Positions 24,844 to 30,628 of a stretch of 37,731 nt of DNA are shown here, in pieces. The stretch comes from a virus. Numbering within the stretch: the first letter of the stretch is position 1; every line of letters begins with the position of its first letter. The DNA is taken from positions 1 through 37,731 of the IMG/VR virus record IMGVR_UViG_3300033153_003363, one strand, 5' to 3'. The notes beneath the pieces are model-generated. The model was not told the origin of the DNA, made no database searches, and saw nothing but the letters and a program-made list of their open reading frames with translations. The translations under genes and the position numbers were made by a program.

Positions 24844-24859
24844 GAAAGTGAGGTGAACC

Positions 24860-25171
24860 TTGAAATGTACAAAATGTGGTACGCAACTTATTCAAGGTGG
24901 TCACTATGATAGAAGCCCTAGTCACCACCACGTCTATCCAGTACGTTGGTTTGGTAAGGGTAAGCACAATCGCTTGAAGATATTATTATGTGGTTATTGC
25001 CACCGAGAGTTAGAGAGCATTATAAATGGCATAGAGGAACAAATCCTTGCCAAATATATGTTCAACAAAGGGCTTTCACGGCGACCAAATAAATATATGA
25101 TTAAGCGAATATTCCGTAGTTTACGGGATATGTACCTACAACTAGCCAATGACTACGTTAGACTAGAATGA
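24860..25171 (+). CDS. HNH-like zinc finger protein
   Basis: A 103-residue protein starting at TTG, the first possible codon after an in-frame TGA, with GAGGTGA just ahead. KCTKCGTQ at the N-terminus and LCGYCHRELE near residues 51-60 supply two Cys pairs. SPSHHHVYPVRW near 20 is like the HH-x-x-P block of HNH nucleases, though the usual Asn is not clear, so it may bind DNA without cutting. Near the late end of the operon, such small HNH proteins sometimes assist packaging. Confidence 0.65.
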   Translation: MKCTKCGTQLIQGGHYDRSPSHHHVYPVRWFGKGKHNRLKILLCGYCHRELESIINGIEEQILAKYMFNKGLSRRPNKYMIKRIFRSLRDMYLQLANDYVRLE

Positions 25172-25187
25172 GTATTCAGAGGTTTTC

Positions 25188-25224
25188 GGCAGTTTTCCCC
25201 AGTCGCTATGACGAATAAACTGCC
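25188..25224 (+). other. 8-bp inverted repeat forming an intergenic stem-loop
   Basis: GGCAGTTT (25188-25195) pairs exactly with AAACTGCC (25217-25224) across a 21-nt loop that can form a smaller TCG/CGA pair. It lies in the 59-nt gap before the 68-residue gene and ends 6 nt from that gene's ATG, so it could cover the initiation region. Confidence 0.5.
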
Positions 25225-25230
25225 ACCATT

Positions 25231-25437
25231 ATGAAGGATAAAATATACATTGTAGAATGGTATGACCCGACCAATTATGAGGATGAAGAACTGGGATTAG
25301 GATTAACGCATCGGGTCACAGTCGGTAAAATTAGAGAGATTGGCGACCTTGTTTACGTTATACACGGTTGGGACGAAGATAGTTTTGATTACTTAGTAGT
25401 ACATAAAAATTTAATCATTAATAAAAAACAAATATGA
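25231..25437 (+). CDS. Small acidic hypothetical protein
   Basis: A 68-residue protein with alternating strands (KIYIVEWYDP, THRVTVGKIREIGDLVYVIHGWD), perhaps a small barrel. Overlaps the exonuclease gene by 4 nt. No family recognised. Confidence 0.6.
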   Translation: MKDKIYIVEWYDPTNYEDEELGLGLTHRVTVGKIREIGDLVYVIHGWDEDSFDYLVVHKNLIINKKQI

Positions 25438-26189
25438 GTAAGATACTTCTGTTTGATATAGAAACGATGGCAAATGAGGCTTGGATTTGGGGGTACTACG
25501 AACAGACTGCTATTGAGGTAATCAAGCCGTGGTATATGATAACTTTCGCCTATAAGTGGCTGGGTGAGAAAAAGGTACACTCTTATTCCCTACCTGAATT
25601 TAAGGGGTATATTAAGAATAAGCCAAAGGATAAGAGATTATGTAAGGAACTATGGAAACTATTTAATGAAGCTGATATAGTAATGGCACATAATGGCTAT
25701 TCCTTTGATATAAAGAAAGCCCAAATGAGATTTGTTAAACACGGATTTAAACCAACAACACCATTTCAACAAATAGATACACTTAAAGTAGCTAGAAAGC
25801 ATTTCAAATTTGATTGCAATAAGCTGGATAAACTAGCAAGAGAAATGGGAGTAGGTCGGAAGTTGCCACACGAGGGCTGGGATTTATGGAAAGGGTGTGC
25901 TGTTTACAATAATCCTCAATCGTGGCGTAAAATGATACGATATAACAAGCAAGATGTTAGATTATTAGAGGAAGTTTACTATAAATTCAGACCATATATG
26001 ACAGGTCACCCAAATTTAAACTTATTAAATAGTACTCTTGATAAATGTGAGAAGTGTGGTGGAGTTGTAGCTAGGGCTGGAGTAAGACCTTCATTAACCG
26101 GTAAGTGGCAAAGACTTAGATGTACAGAATGTGGGGGAATGTCCCAACAACCAATTATGAAAAATAAACAAGGAATAGTAAGGGGGTGA
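25434..26189 (+). CDS. DnaQ/RNase H-like 3'-5' exonuclease with C-terminal zinc ribbon
   Basis: A 251-residue protein. ILLFDIETMA at residues 4-13 is Exo I (D and E), VMAHNGYSFDIKK near 84 is Exo II, and RYNKQDVRLLEEVY near 168 is Exo III with catalytic Asp. This is the ribonuclease H-like fold of YprB-type nucleases. The end has CEKCGG and LRCTECGG, a four-Cys zinc ribbon not needed for catalysis. It could process DNA ends or RNA. It is the only replication- or repair-like enzyme in the late block. Confidence 0.85.
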   Translation: MSKILLFDIETMANEAWIWGYYEQTAIEVIKPWYMITFAYKWLGEKKVHSYSLPEFKGYIKNKPKDKRLCKELWKLFNEADIVMAHNGYSFDIKKAQMRFVKHGFKPTTPFQQIDTLKVARKHFKFDCNKLDKLAREMGVGRKLPHEGWDLWKGCAVYNNPQSWRKMIRYNKQDVRLLEEVYYKFRPYMTGHPNLNLLNSTLDKCEKCGGVVARAGVRPSLTGKWQRLRCTECGGMSQQPIMKNKQGIVRG

Positions 26190-26193
26190 AGAT

Positions 26194-26370
26194 ATGAAAT
26201 TATTAGAATTATTAGACGGAAAGAAAACTTATATAGTGGTTGCTTTAGCCTTAGTAGTAGTGGTCTTAAATTACTTTGAGGTTCTTGATGCAACACTTTA
26301 TAATCAATTATTAGTCCTACTCGGTGTTGGTGCTTTAGGTGCTACACGTTCTGCGATTGATAAGGTCTAG
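26194..26370 (+). CDS. Holin, small two-TM type
   Basis: A 58-residue protein behind a strong GGGGTG site. LLELLDGKKTYI at the start is typical of a common group of small phage holins. It is followed by TM1 over about residues 13-29 (IVVALALVVVVLNYF), a short turn, and TM2 over about 38-52 (LLVLLGVGALGATRS). It would open the membrane for the lysins. It is the last gene before the terminator. Confidence 0.82.
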   Translation: MKLLELLDGKKTYIVVALALVVVVLNYFEVLDATLYNQLLVLLGVGALGATRSAIDKV

Positions 26371-26372
26371 GC

Positions 26373-26401
26373 TTGACAAAAAAACTATAATGATTTACTG
26401 T
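26373..26401 (+). promoter_or_regulatory. Possible promoter of a small RNA (perfect -35, weak -10)
   Basis: TTGACA at 26373-26378 is followed 17 nt later by TACTGT (26396-26401), a poor -10. A TATAAT at 26386-26391 is too close to the -35 box (7 nt). Transcription from the 17-nt arrangement would start near 26408, exactly where the first arm of the structured RNA begins. Confidence 0.35.
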
Positions 26402-26407
26402 GTAATT

Positions 26408-26477
26408 GAACTTGGGTTACTGCGTGGTAAAAATATCATACAATCGCCCTGACAATCCCAAGTTTTCAGGGCTTTTG
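26408..26477 (+). ncRNA. Candidate small pseudoknotted RNA
   Basis: About 70 nt between a possible promoter and a terminator. AACTTGGG (26409-26416) is exactly complementary to CCCAAGTT (26457-26464), which lies in the loop of the terminator hairpin, so the RNA can fold into an H-type pseudoknot. A small TGGTA/TATCA hairpin can form between. There is no reading frame of note. It may instead be only the 3' leader of the late transcript with an elaborate terminator. Confidence 0.45.
26446..26477 (+). terminator. Rho-independent terminator of the late operon
   Basis: GCCCTGA (26446-26452) and TCAGGGC (26466-26472) make a 7-bp GC-rich stem with a 13-nt loop, followed by TTTTGTT. It lies 75 nt after the holin stop and is the only classical terminator I can see in the window. 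Confidence 0.85.
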
Positions 26478-26493
26478 TTATAAATATATATCA

Positions 26494-26540
26494 TCTAATA
26501 TATTAGAGCGTCTTTAATAAGAAACGCTAATCACTATTAG
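26494..26540. repeat. AT-rich palindromes (TCTAATATATTAGA and CTAAT-CACT-ATTAG)
   Basis: A perfect 14-bp palindrome occupies 26494-26507. An AGCGT/ACGCT pair (26507-26511 with 26524-26528) and a second CTAAT/ATTAG inverted repeat (26527-26531 with 26536-26540) follow directly. CTAAT and ATTAG thus occur twice each within 47 nt, like paired binding sites. Origin, operator or RNA structure are all possible. Confidence 0.5.
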
Positions 26541-26541
26541 A

Positions 26542-26611
26542 TTGAACACTTGTAGCCAGACAAAAATCCGGGCGCTGTTCAACCCCTAACAACCCGGTCT
26601 AGGGCTTGTCT
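26542..26611 (+). ncRNA. Structured RNA element with competing helices
   Basis: Nested pairs AGACAA/TTGTCT (26558-26563 with 26606-26611), CCGGG/CCCGG (26568-26572 with 26593-26597) and TGTT/AACA (26576-26579 with 26588-26591) build a long hairpin. TTGAACA (26542-26548) is exactly complementary to TGTTCAA (26576-26582) inside it, so a pseudoknot or alternative fold competes with the inner helix. No frame here encodes a convincing protein. I do not recognise a known RNA class. Confidence 0.45.
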
Positions 26612-26651
26612 ATAAGTAAAGAGATATATTAAATGAGAATTGCGTGGATAG

Positions 26652-26686
26652 TTCCTTACCCTAGTTAGAGGGGTAGTGGGAATTTT
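26652..26686 (+). terminator. Hairpin followed by four T, possible terminator or leader element of the C5 methyltransferase
   Basis: TTCC/GGAA (26652-26655 with 26679-26682) and ACCCT/GGGGT (26658-26662 with 26670-26674, one G-U) form a broken stem with a 7-nt loop, followed by TTTT. It could end a structured RNA that starts upstream or attenuate the methyltransferase whose ATG is 20 nt away. Confidence 0.4.
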
Positions 26687-26706
26687 AGATAATTAATTAT
26701 TAAATT

Positions 26707-27297
26707 ATGAAGATACTAAATTTATATGCCGGTATAGGTGGAAACCGTAAATTGTGGGGTGATGACCATGAAATAACAGCAGTAGAATATAAACAGGAAA
26801 TAGCTGATATTTATCAAGACTTTTTCCCTAAAGATAAAATGGTAGTGGCTGATGCACATCAATACCTTTTAGAACATTTTGAGGAGTTTGATTTTATATG
26901 GAGCAGCCCTCCTTGTCAAAGTCATTCTAGTTTCAGGCAAAATATATGCGTAAGATATAGAGGAACAAAACCAATTTATCCTGATATGAGATTGTATCAA
27001 GAAGTATTATTTTTAGATAGTAATGCTAAATGTAGATGGCTAGTGGAAAATGTTAAACCTTATTACATACCATTAATAGAACCAAAGTTTGTATTGCAGC
27101 GACATTATTTTTGGACTAACTTTAATATACCATATAAGGAATTTAAGAAAGATAAAATAAGAACAGCACAAATACCTGATTTACAAAAGAAATATGGATT
27201 TGATTTATCAGATTATAAATTAAAAAATAAAAGACAGATATTAAGAAACTGTGTTGAGCCTAAACTTGGATTACATATACTAAGTAAGCTTTTATAG
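26707..27297 (+). CDS. C5-cytosine DNA methyltransferase, short phage type
   Basis: A 196-residue enzyme that should methylate cytosine in DNA. ILNLYAGIGGNRKLWG at the start is motif I (SAM binding), SSPPCQSHSSF near residues 70-80 is motif IV with the catalytic Cys of PCQ, and WLVENVKPYY near 117 is motif VI (ENV). It is far shorter than standard C5 enzymes (over 300 residues) and lacks a clear target-recognition domain, a form common in phages. It could protect the phage from host restriction, which fits the missing GATC and GGCC sites. It is preceded by the non-coding structured region. Confidence 0.85.
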   Translation: MKILNLYAGIGGNRKLWGDDHEITAVEYKQEIADIYQDFFPKDKMVVADAHQYLLEHFEEFDFIWSSPPCQSHSSFRQNICVRYRGTKPIYPDMRLYQEVLFLDSNAKCRWLVENVKPYYIPLIEPKFVLQRHYFWTNFNIPYKEFKKDKIRTAQIPDLQKKYGFDLSDYKLKNKRQILRNCVEPKLGLHILSKLL

Positions 27298-27318
27298 CCC
27301 TGTGCATAACTAGGGGTA

Positions 27319-27347
27319 TTGACAGTATATACCCCATAGTATATACT
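27319..27347 (+). promoter_or_regulatory. Promoter with overlapping operator (TTGACA-17-TATACT plus 9-bp inverted repeat)
   Basis: TTGACA at 27319-27324 and TATACT at 27342-27347 are 17 nt apart. AGTATATAC (27324-27332) and GTATATACT (27339-27347) are perfect inverted repeats separated by 6 nt; one arm covers the end of the -35 box and the other the -10 box, the layout of a repressor site. It drives the early gene run from 27372, which includes a ribbon-helix-helix protein that could be its repressor. Confidence 0.83.
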
Positions 27348-27371
27348 ACCTAATGAAAGGAGAATATTAAT

Positions 27372-27497
27372 ATGTATTTATCAAAAAGCGAAAAGGACTA
27401 TCAAATCAAGTTAATCCTTGAACAATATGCTAAAAGGAAGCTGACCTTAAAAACAGCTAGAACAGCACTTAAATCATTAAGTGAGAAAGGAAACTAA
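27372..27497 (+). CDS. Small helical protein, first gene of the early operon
   Basis: A 41-residue basic helical protein (SKSEKDYQIKLILEQYAKRK, LTLKTARTALKSLSEKGN) behind AAAGGAG, one of the best ribosome sites in the window. Being first after a repressed promoter it may be an early regulator or host-takeover factor; no family known. Confidence 0.65.
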   Translation: MYLSKSEKDYQIKLILEQYAKRKLTLKTARTALKSLSEKGN

Positions 27498-27499
27498 AT

Positions 27500-27715
27500 A
27501 TGGTATTACCAATACTAACTACGTTACTAGCTAAGACATTTAAACAATGGGATGAAGAAGCCAAGAGAGATAAGGTGGCTTTCCTTAAATGGTTAAAGGA
27601 TATGAATAATAAAGGTCGCTACAATCCACCAATGACCAAAGAGCAAAAAGAGGCAGTAGAGCAAGAACAATTAGATAAAGTGAATATGGACATTCACGAG
27701 AAAGGAAAACGGTAA
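27500..27715 (+). CDS. Small helical hypothetical protein
   Basis: A 71-residue protein, 2 nt after the previous stop, with FKQWDEEAKRDKVAFLKWLKDM followed by NPPMTKEQKEAVEQEQ. Charged and helical throughout; function unknown. Its TAA overlaps the next ATG (TAATG). Confidence 0.62.
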   Translation: MVLPILTTLLAKTFKQWDEEAKRDKVAFLKWLKDMNNKGRYNPPMTKEQKEAVEQEQLDKVNMDIHEKGKR

Positions 27716-27870
27716 TGTCACATAAAGGAAATGATTATTTTAATGATTTAGAAAATGAACATAAAGGTTATGGAGAAAGTAGTTGCTGTGGTGCTGGGAC
27801 TTATGGAGATTATTTAATATGTGAGGATTGTAAAGAGCATTGTGAAGATATAACAATTAACGATAAATAA
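27715..27870 (+). CDS. Small zinc-ribbon-like protein
   Basis: A 51-residue protein with ESSCCGAGTYGDYLICEDCKEHC: paired cysteines CC, then C-x-x-C and a final Cys-His, consistent with one zinc site. Starts by coupling to the upstream stop. Role unknown. Confidence 0.62.
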   Translation: MSHKGNDYFNDLENEHKGYGESSCCGAGTYGDYLICEDCKEHCEDITINDK

Positions 27871-27871
27871 C

Positions 27872-28042
27872 ATGAAACCTAAAAGACAAATGTTAAAAGA
27901 TAGAAACCACGTCTTATCAACCTTTACAGTTGAGAGGGCGAGGAAGTATGGTGATTTGGTCGGACACCTACTAGGACAGGTAGATAGCTTGTATAGATTT
28001 AATTGGGTATTAGAGTATGAGAATAAAAGAAAAACAGATTAA
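27872..28042 (+). CDS. Small hypothetical protein
   Basis: A 56-residue basic protein (PKRQMLKDRNHVLSTFTVE, then KYGDLVGHLLGQVDSLYRF). It overlaps the ribbon-helix-helix gene by 26 nt. No family recognised. Confidence 0.58.
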   Translation: MKPKRQMLKDRNHVLSTFTVERARKYGDLVGHLLGQVDSLYRFNWVLEYENKRKTD

Positions 28043-28154
28043 TCTTTGGCTGCCGAACAGAGGTTACGTTGAAGTTAAGAGGTATGCTAAGAAGAATAGT
28101 ATGTCGGTTAATGAGTTTATAAGATTAGCAATTAATAAATTAATAAATAAATAA
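28017..28154 (+). CDS. Ribbon-helix-helix DNA-binding protein (Arc/CopG-like), probable regulator
   Basis: A 45-residue protein. KQINLWLP at residues 6-13 would be the DNA-contacting strand, GYVEVKRYAKKNSMS the first helix and turn, and VNEFIRLAINKLINK the second helix. This is the full size of an Arc-type repressor. It binds DNA as a dimer on inverted or direct repeats, so the 9-bp inverted repeat over the promoter at 27319 in the same operon is a natural target, giving negative feedback. That pairing is inference. Confidence 0.72.
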   Translation: MRIKEKQINLWLPNRGYVEVKRYAKKNSMSVNEFIRLAINKLINK

Positions 28155-28155
28155 C

Positions 28156-28425
28156 ATGGAAAAAACACCAAGAGTAGTCGGCGCAAAGTGTCCCGATTGT
28201 AATGACGGAACATTCGTCAGAAACCCTAAGACAGAAAAAGTATTCTGCGACAAAAAGTGTTTCGCTAAAGGACAGAACCCAGTTCAAAAGTTTGAGCAAG
28301 GACTTAATAAAGAAGTAATGAGTGACCAAATAATGAGGACTGCACTTTCCAAGTCTTTCATTGAAGCTGGGAAAGAGTATAATTTAGATGAGCTTCAACA
28401 ATGGGAAGCTTATATTAAAAACTAA
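28156..28425 (+). CDS. Zinc-ribbon protein
   Basis: An 89-residue protein with AKCPDCNDG near residue 11 and VFCDKKCFAKG near 29, a four-Cys zinc ribbon, followed by a helical C-terminal half ending LDELQQWEAYIKN. It may bind nucleic acid or a host protein. Function unknown. Confidence 0.65.
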   Translation: MEKTPRVVGAKCPDCNDGTFVRNPKTEKVFCDKKCFAKGQNPVQKFEQGLNKEVMSDQIMRTALSKSFIEAGKEYNLDELQQWEAYIKN

Positions 28426-28429
28426 TTAT

Positions 28430-28669
28430 ATGACTACTTATAAATGTAAAAATTGTAATCACAAAGGAAAACAAAAACGGATTTATAAAGGGTCACTAGG
28501 TGCTGAACTTGTAATATGGATTGTTTGTTTAATACTTGCTTTATTTACAGTAGGTATATCAATCATTATTGCAATCATATATTCAGTATGGCGACTTGGA
28601 ACTTCCTTTAATGGTTGTCCGATGTGCCAAAAACCTAATATGGTTAAACAAATAAAAATAAAAAACTAA
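28430..28669 (+). CDS. Zinc-ribbon membrane protein
   Basis: A 79-residue protein starting at ATG 28430. YKCKNCNHKG at the N-terminus and GCPMCQKPN at the C-terminus form one four-Cys ribbon split by a long hydrophobic stretch at about residues 24-53 (LVIWIVCLILALFTVGISII...), enough for a hairpin of two short TMs. The ribbon would thus be brought together at the membrane face. Function unknown. Confidence 0.65.
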   Translation: MTTYKCKNCNHKGKQKRIYKGSLGAELVIWIVCLILALFTVGISIIIAIIYSVWRLGTSFNGCPMCQKPNMVKQIKIKN

Positions 28670-28686
28670 TCCTTAATTAAACAAAT

Positions 28687-29130
28687 ATGTTTAGATTAAT
28701 GAAGAATAAGCACACATCAAAAATGGCTCTTTATATTATCACAATATTCACTCTAACTTTTCTTTTGCTGTATGGGATATTAGCTGGGGAAACCTATGCT
28801 ATTACCCAAATCGGAGTAAATGTACCAACAGGGCAACCTAATGACGATAAGGTTATGTCTGATGTAGAGACACAGATAAGAACCATAGCAAATGAGGAAG
28901 ATTTTGAGTGGGTAGATTATTTAGTCAGATTAGCAAAATGTGAGAGTAAGCTAGACCCAAATGCAATCGGTGATAGTGGTCATAGTAGAGGGTTGTACCA
29001 AATCCATAACCTGTACCACCCAAGCGTATCTGATGAAGAAGCGTTTGATATTGAGTGGAGTACTAAGTGGACTATGGATATGATTAATGACGGTTATCAG
29101 CATTATTGGACGTGTAATCGGCTAATTTAA
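28687..29130 (+). CDS. Lysozyme-like/transglycosylase (SLT-type) with N-terminal signal anchor
   Basis: A 147-residue protein. Residues 13-35 are a signal peptide or signal-anchor (MALYIITIFTLTFLLLYGI). The catalytic domain begins near 82 with LVRLAKCESKLDPNAIGDSGHSRGLYQIH: the Glu in CESKLDPNA is the expected catalytic acid of SLT/lysozyme folds, and GLYQIH is the second signature. The end WTCNRL pairs a Cys with that before the Glu, probably a disulfide. It should cut glycan strands, complementing the M23 peptidase. Being far from the holin, it may be an exported lysin of its own. Confidence 0.8.
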   Translation: MFRLMKNKHTSKMALYIITIFTLTFLLLYGILAGETYAITQIGVNVPTGQPNDDKVMSDVETQIRTIANEEDFEWVDYLVRLAKCESKLDPNAIGDSGHSRGLYQIHNLYHPSVSDEEAFDIEWSTKWTMDMINDGYQHYWTCNRLI

Positions 29131-29140
29131 AAAACCTGTT

Positions 29141-29203
29141 TGCGAGGTGAGTAAAAAAACTTAACATACAAGATATTAGTGAGGGACATACAATACCCTC
29201 GCA
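29141..29203 (+). promoter_or_regulatory. RNA leader with two mutually exclusive helices
   Basis: TGCGAGG (29141-29147) is exactly complementary to CCTCGCA (29197-29203), and GAGGG (29181-29185) is exactly complementary to CCCTC (29196-29200). Both use the same 3' arm, so only one can form at a time. It lies in the 95-nt gap before the Cys-rich gene at 29226. A simple hairpin with a chance alternative is equally possible. Confidence 0.4.
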
Positions 29204-29225
29204 GACGGATTGAACAATAAAATAT

Positions 29226-29396
29226 ATGAAATGGGAAAAGTTTGAAGTAAATATAAAATGTAAAAAATGTGATGGAGTTGGAGAAATAATATTACATGAC
29301 GATGGTGGCTGTAGTGACCCAGAGTGTTGTGGTGGTGCTTCATATAATATAGCTATTGAGTGTGAGAATTGTAAAGAGGAAGAAGAAAATTATTAA
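29226..29396 (+). CDS. Small Cys-rich zinc protein, paralogue A
   Basis: A 56-residue protein: MKWEKFEVNIKCKKCDG, then a DDGGCSDPECCGG block at residues 25-37 shared exactly with the protein at 30441, then IECENCKEEEENY. The pattern is C-x2-C, C-x4-CC, C-x2-C, probably two zinc sites. Function unknown. The duplicated copy 1.2 kb away shows local gene duplication. Confidence 0.68.
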   Translation: MKWEKFEVNIKCKKCDGVGEIILHDDGGCSDPECCGGASYNIAIECENCKEEEENY

Positions 29397-29397
29397 A

Positions 29398-29895
29398 ATG
29401 GCTGATACAACAATAAAAGAAAACTTTGATAAGTGCCTGGAACGTGGAGAGCAGCTAGAACAGGAACTTATAATCTTACTGAAAAAGATTGATGCAGATA
29501 CCCATAAAGACCAAGAGGGTAATTACAAGTGGAACGATATTGTAATGCCAACTATTAAGAAGAAGATTGAATTAAAGGGAGATGAGAAAAGTGAATACAC
29601 CGGCAACTTCGCAGTTGAGATTAGATGTAAAGGTGAACTAAGTGGATTATCAGTCACACACGCAGACTACTTCGTAATGGCTACTAAGGGAACATTCTAC
29701 TTCTTCCGGACAGATGATTTGAAAAGCTGGATTAAAACTCACGCCAAGGAACTTAAAATCGTAATGGGTGGAGATGATATGAATAGTCAACTTATCCTGA
29801 TACCGAAGCTAGAACTTACATTTCAATACTTTACTTACGCTTTAATCAAGACCGGCGTAAATATAAAATACTTAGAGAAATATTTAGTAAGATAA
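29398..29895 (+). CDS. PD-(D/E)XK-like nuclease, putative
   Basis: I choose the ATG at 29398 (165 residues, MADTTIKENFDKCL), 1 nt after the preceding stop; an upstream start would overlap that gene. After a helical N-terminus, residues 75-90 read FAVEIRCKGELSGLSVTHADYF, resembling the E-x-K core and the G-L-S-x-T-x-A-D element found in phage restriction-fold nucleases, with an earlier acidic residue in the DQEGNYKWND segment. It could resolve or process phage DNA. The assignment rests on motif spacing only. Confidence 0.52.
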   Translation: MADTTIKENFDKCLERGEQLEQELIILLKKIDADTHKDQEGNYKWNDIVMPTIKKKIELKGDEKSEYTGNFAVEIRCKGELSGLSVTHADYFVMATKGTFYFFRTDDLKSWIKTHAKELKIVMGGDDMNSQLILIPKLELTFQYFTYALIKTGVNIKYLEKYLVR

Positions 29896-29899
29896 ATTT

Positions 29900-30019
29900 A
29901 TGAATAGTTTTACAAATGGATTAGCCCTATCTTCAGCAATAGTAGTAATGGGAGTAGTAGCTTGGGTAATACTTAAACTACTTTGGCAAGGAATATTATT
30001 AATTTATTATTTAATATGA
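29900..30019 (+). CDS. Small single-TM membrane protein
   Basis: A 39-residue peptide, hydrophobic over residues 8-30 (LALSSAIVVMGVVAWVILKLLW) and again to the end. The stop overlaps the next start by ATGA. Function unknown. Confidence 0.55.
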   Translation: MNSFTNGLALSSAIVVMGVVAWVILKLLWQGILLIYYLI

Positions 30020-30171
30020 GTGTAATATATTGTGAAGATTGTGATAAAAACATAGATTTAGATTTTGATGATGAGCATATTGTACAGCCAAGTGGATTAG
30101 CTGTTTGTGATGAAATATCAGTCCACGATGGACACCTAATAGGTAGTTGTTATCAATGTAAATTAGATTAA
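30016..30171 (+). CDS. Small zinc-ribbon protein
   Basis: A 51-residue protein starting at the coupled ATG 30016. IYCEDCDKN and SCYQCKLD give a four-Cys site around an acidic middle (LDFDDEH). An in-frame start at 29983 exists but lies inside the upstream gene with no ribosome site. Function unknown. Confidence 0.62.
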   Translation: MSVIYCEDCDKNIDLDFDDEHIVQPSGLAVCDEISVHDGHLIGSCYQCKLD

Positions 30172-30188
30172 TTAATTTATTATCTTAT

Positions 30189-30269
30189 ATGAAAGAAGAA
30201 GAATTAGAAAAACAACTTGATAGAATTATTGATTTATTAGAAATGATAGTTAATAAATTAGATAATTAA
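30189..30269 (+). CDS. Tiny acidic coiled-coil peptide
   Basis: A 26-residue frame (MKEEELEKQLDRIIDLLEMI, then VNKLDN) with heptad-like leucine and isoleucine spacing. Coding status is supported by the shared leader and tight packing, not by homology. Confidence 0.45.
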   Translation: MKEEELEKQLDRIIDLLEMIVNKLDN

Positions 30270-30279
30270 CTTATCTTAT

Positions 30280-30426
30280 ATGAGAAGAATAGTGAATAAA
30301 ATAATTTGTTATATTAAAGGACATTTACCTGCTGTAAATCCTATGTATGAGAAATATAAAAATAATCCTACTGTATCTGGGTGGTCACCAGATAGATGCC
30401 CTCGTTGCGAAAAAGCTTTTAATTAA
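30280..30426 (+). CDS. Small hypothetical protein with C-terminal CxxC
   Basis: A 48-residue basic protein. ICYIKGHLPAVNPMYEKYKNN is followed by SGWSPDRCPRCEKAFN, a C-x2-C zinc half-site. Begins with the shared TATCTTATATG leader. Function unknown. Confidence 0.55.
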   Translation: MRRIVNKIICYIKGHLPAVNPMYEKYKNNPTVSGWSPDRCPRCEKAFN

Positions 30427-30440
30427 CTAACTTATCTTAT

Positions 30441-30611
30441 ATGAAATGGGATAAATTTGCAGTAAAAATAAAATGTAAAATGTGTGGTAAAGGAAATGGA
30501 ATACTAGAATTAAGTGATGATGGTGGTTGTAGTGACCCTGAATGTTGTGGTGGAACAAGTTATAATATTACTATAAAGTGTGATAAATGTGACGAAGAGG
30601 AAACAAATTAA
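30441..30611 (+). CDS. Small Cys-rich zinc protein, paralogue B
   Basis: A 56-residue protein (MKWDKFAVKIKCKMCGKG, DDGGCSDPECCGG, IKCDKCDEEETN) that aligns along its whole length with the protein at 29226. The central 13 residues are identical. It begins with the shared leader, while its paralogue does not. Function unknown. Confidence 0.68.
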   Translation: MKWDKFAVKIKCKMCGKGNGILELSDDGGCSDPECCGGTSYNITIKCDKCDEEETN

Positions 30612-30628
30612 TAACTAACTTATCTTAT

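Noticed and set aside
26478-26706. Group I intron or tRNA in the gene-free region
   Set aside because: I could not find a convincing P7/P3 core, a split gene around it, or cloverleaf arms with a T-loop consensus; the pairing pattern fits neither.
29356-29397. Upstream start for the nuclease-like protein at 29398
   Set aside because: It would overlap the Cys-rich gene by 41 nt and add a Lys-rich stretch; ATG 29398 follows that gene's stop by 1 nt.
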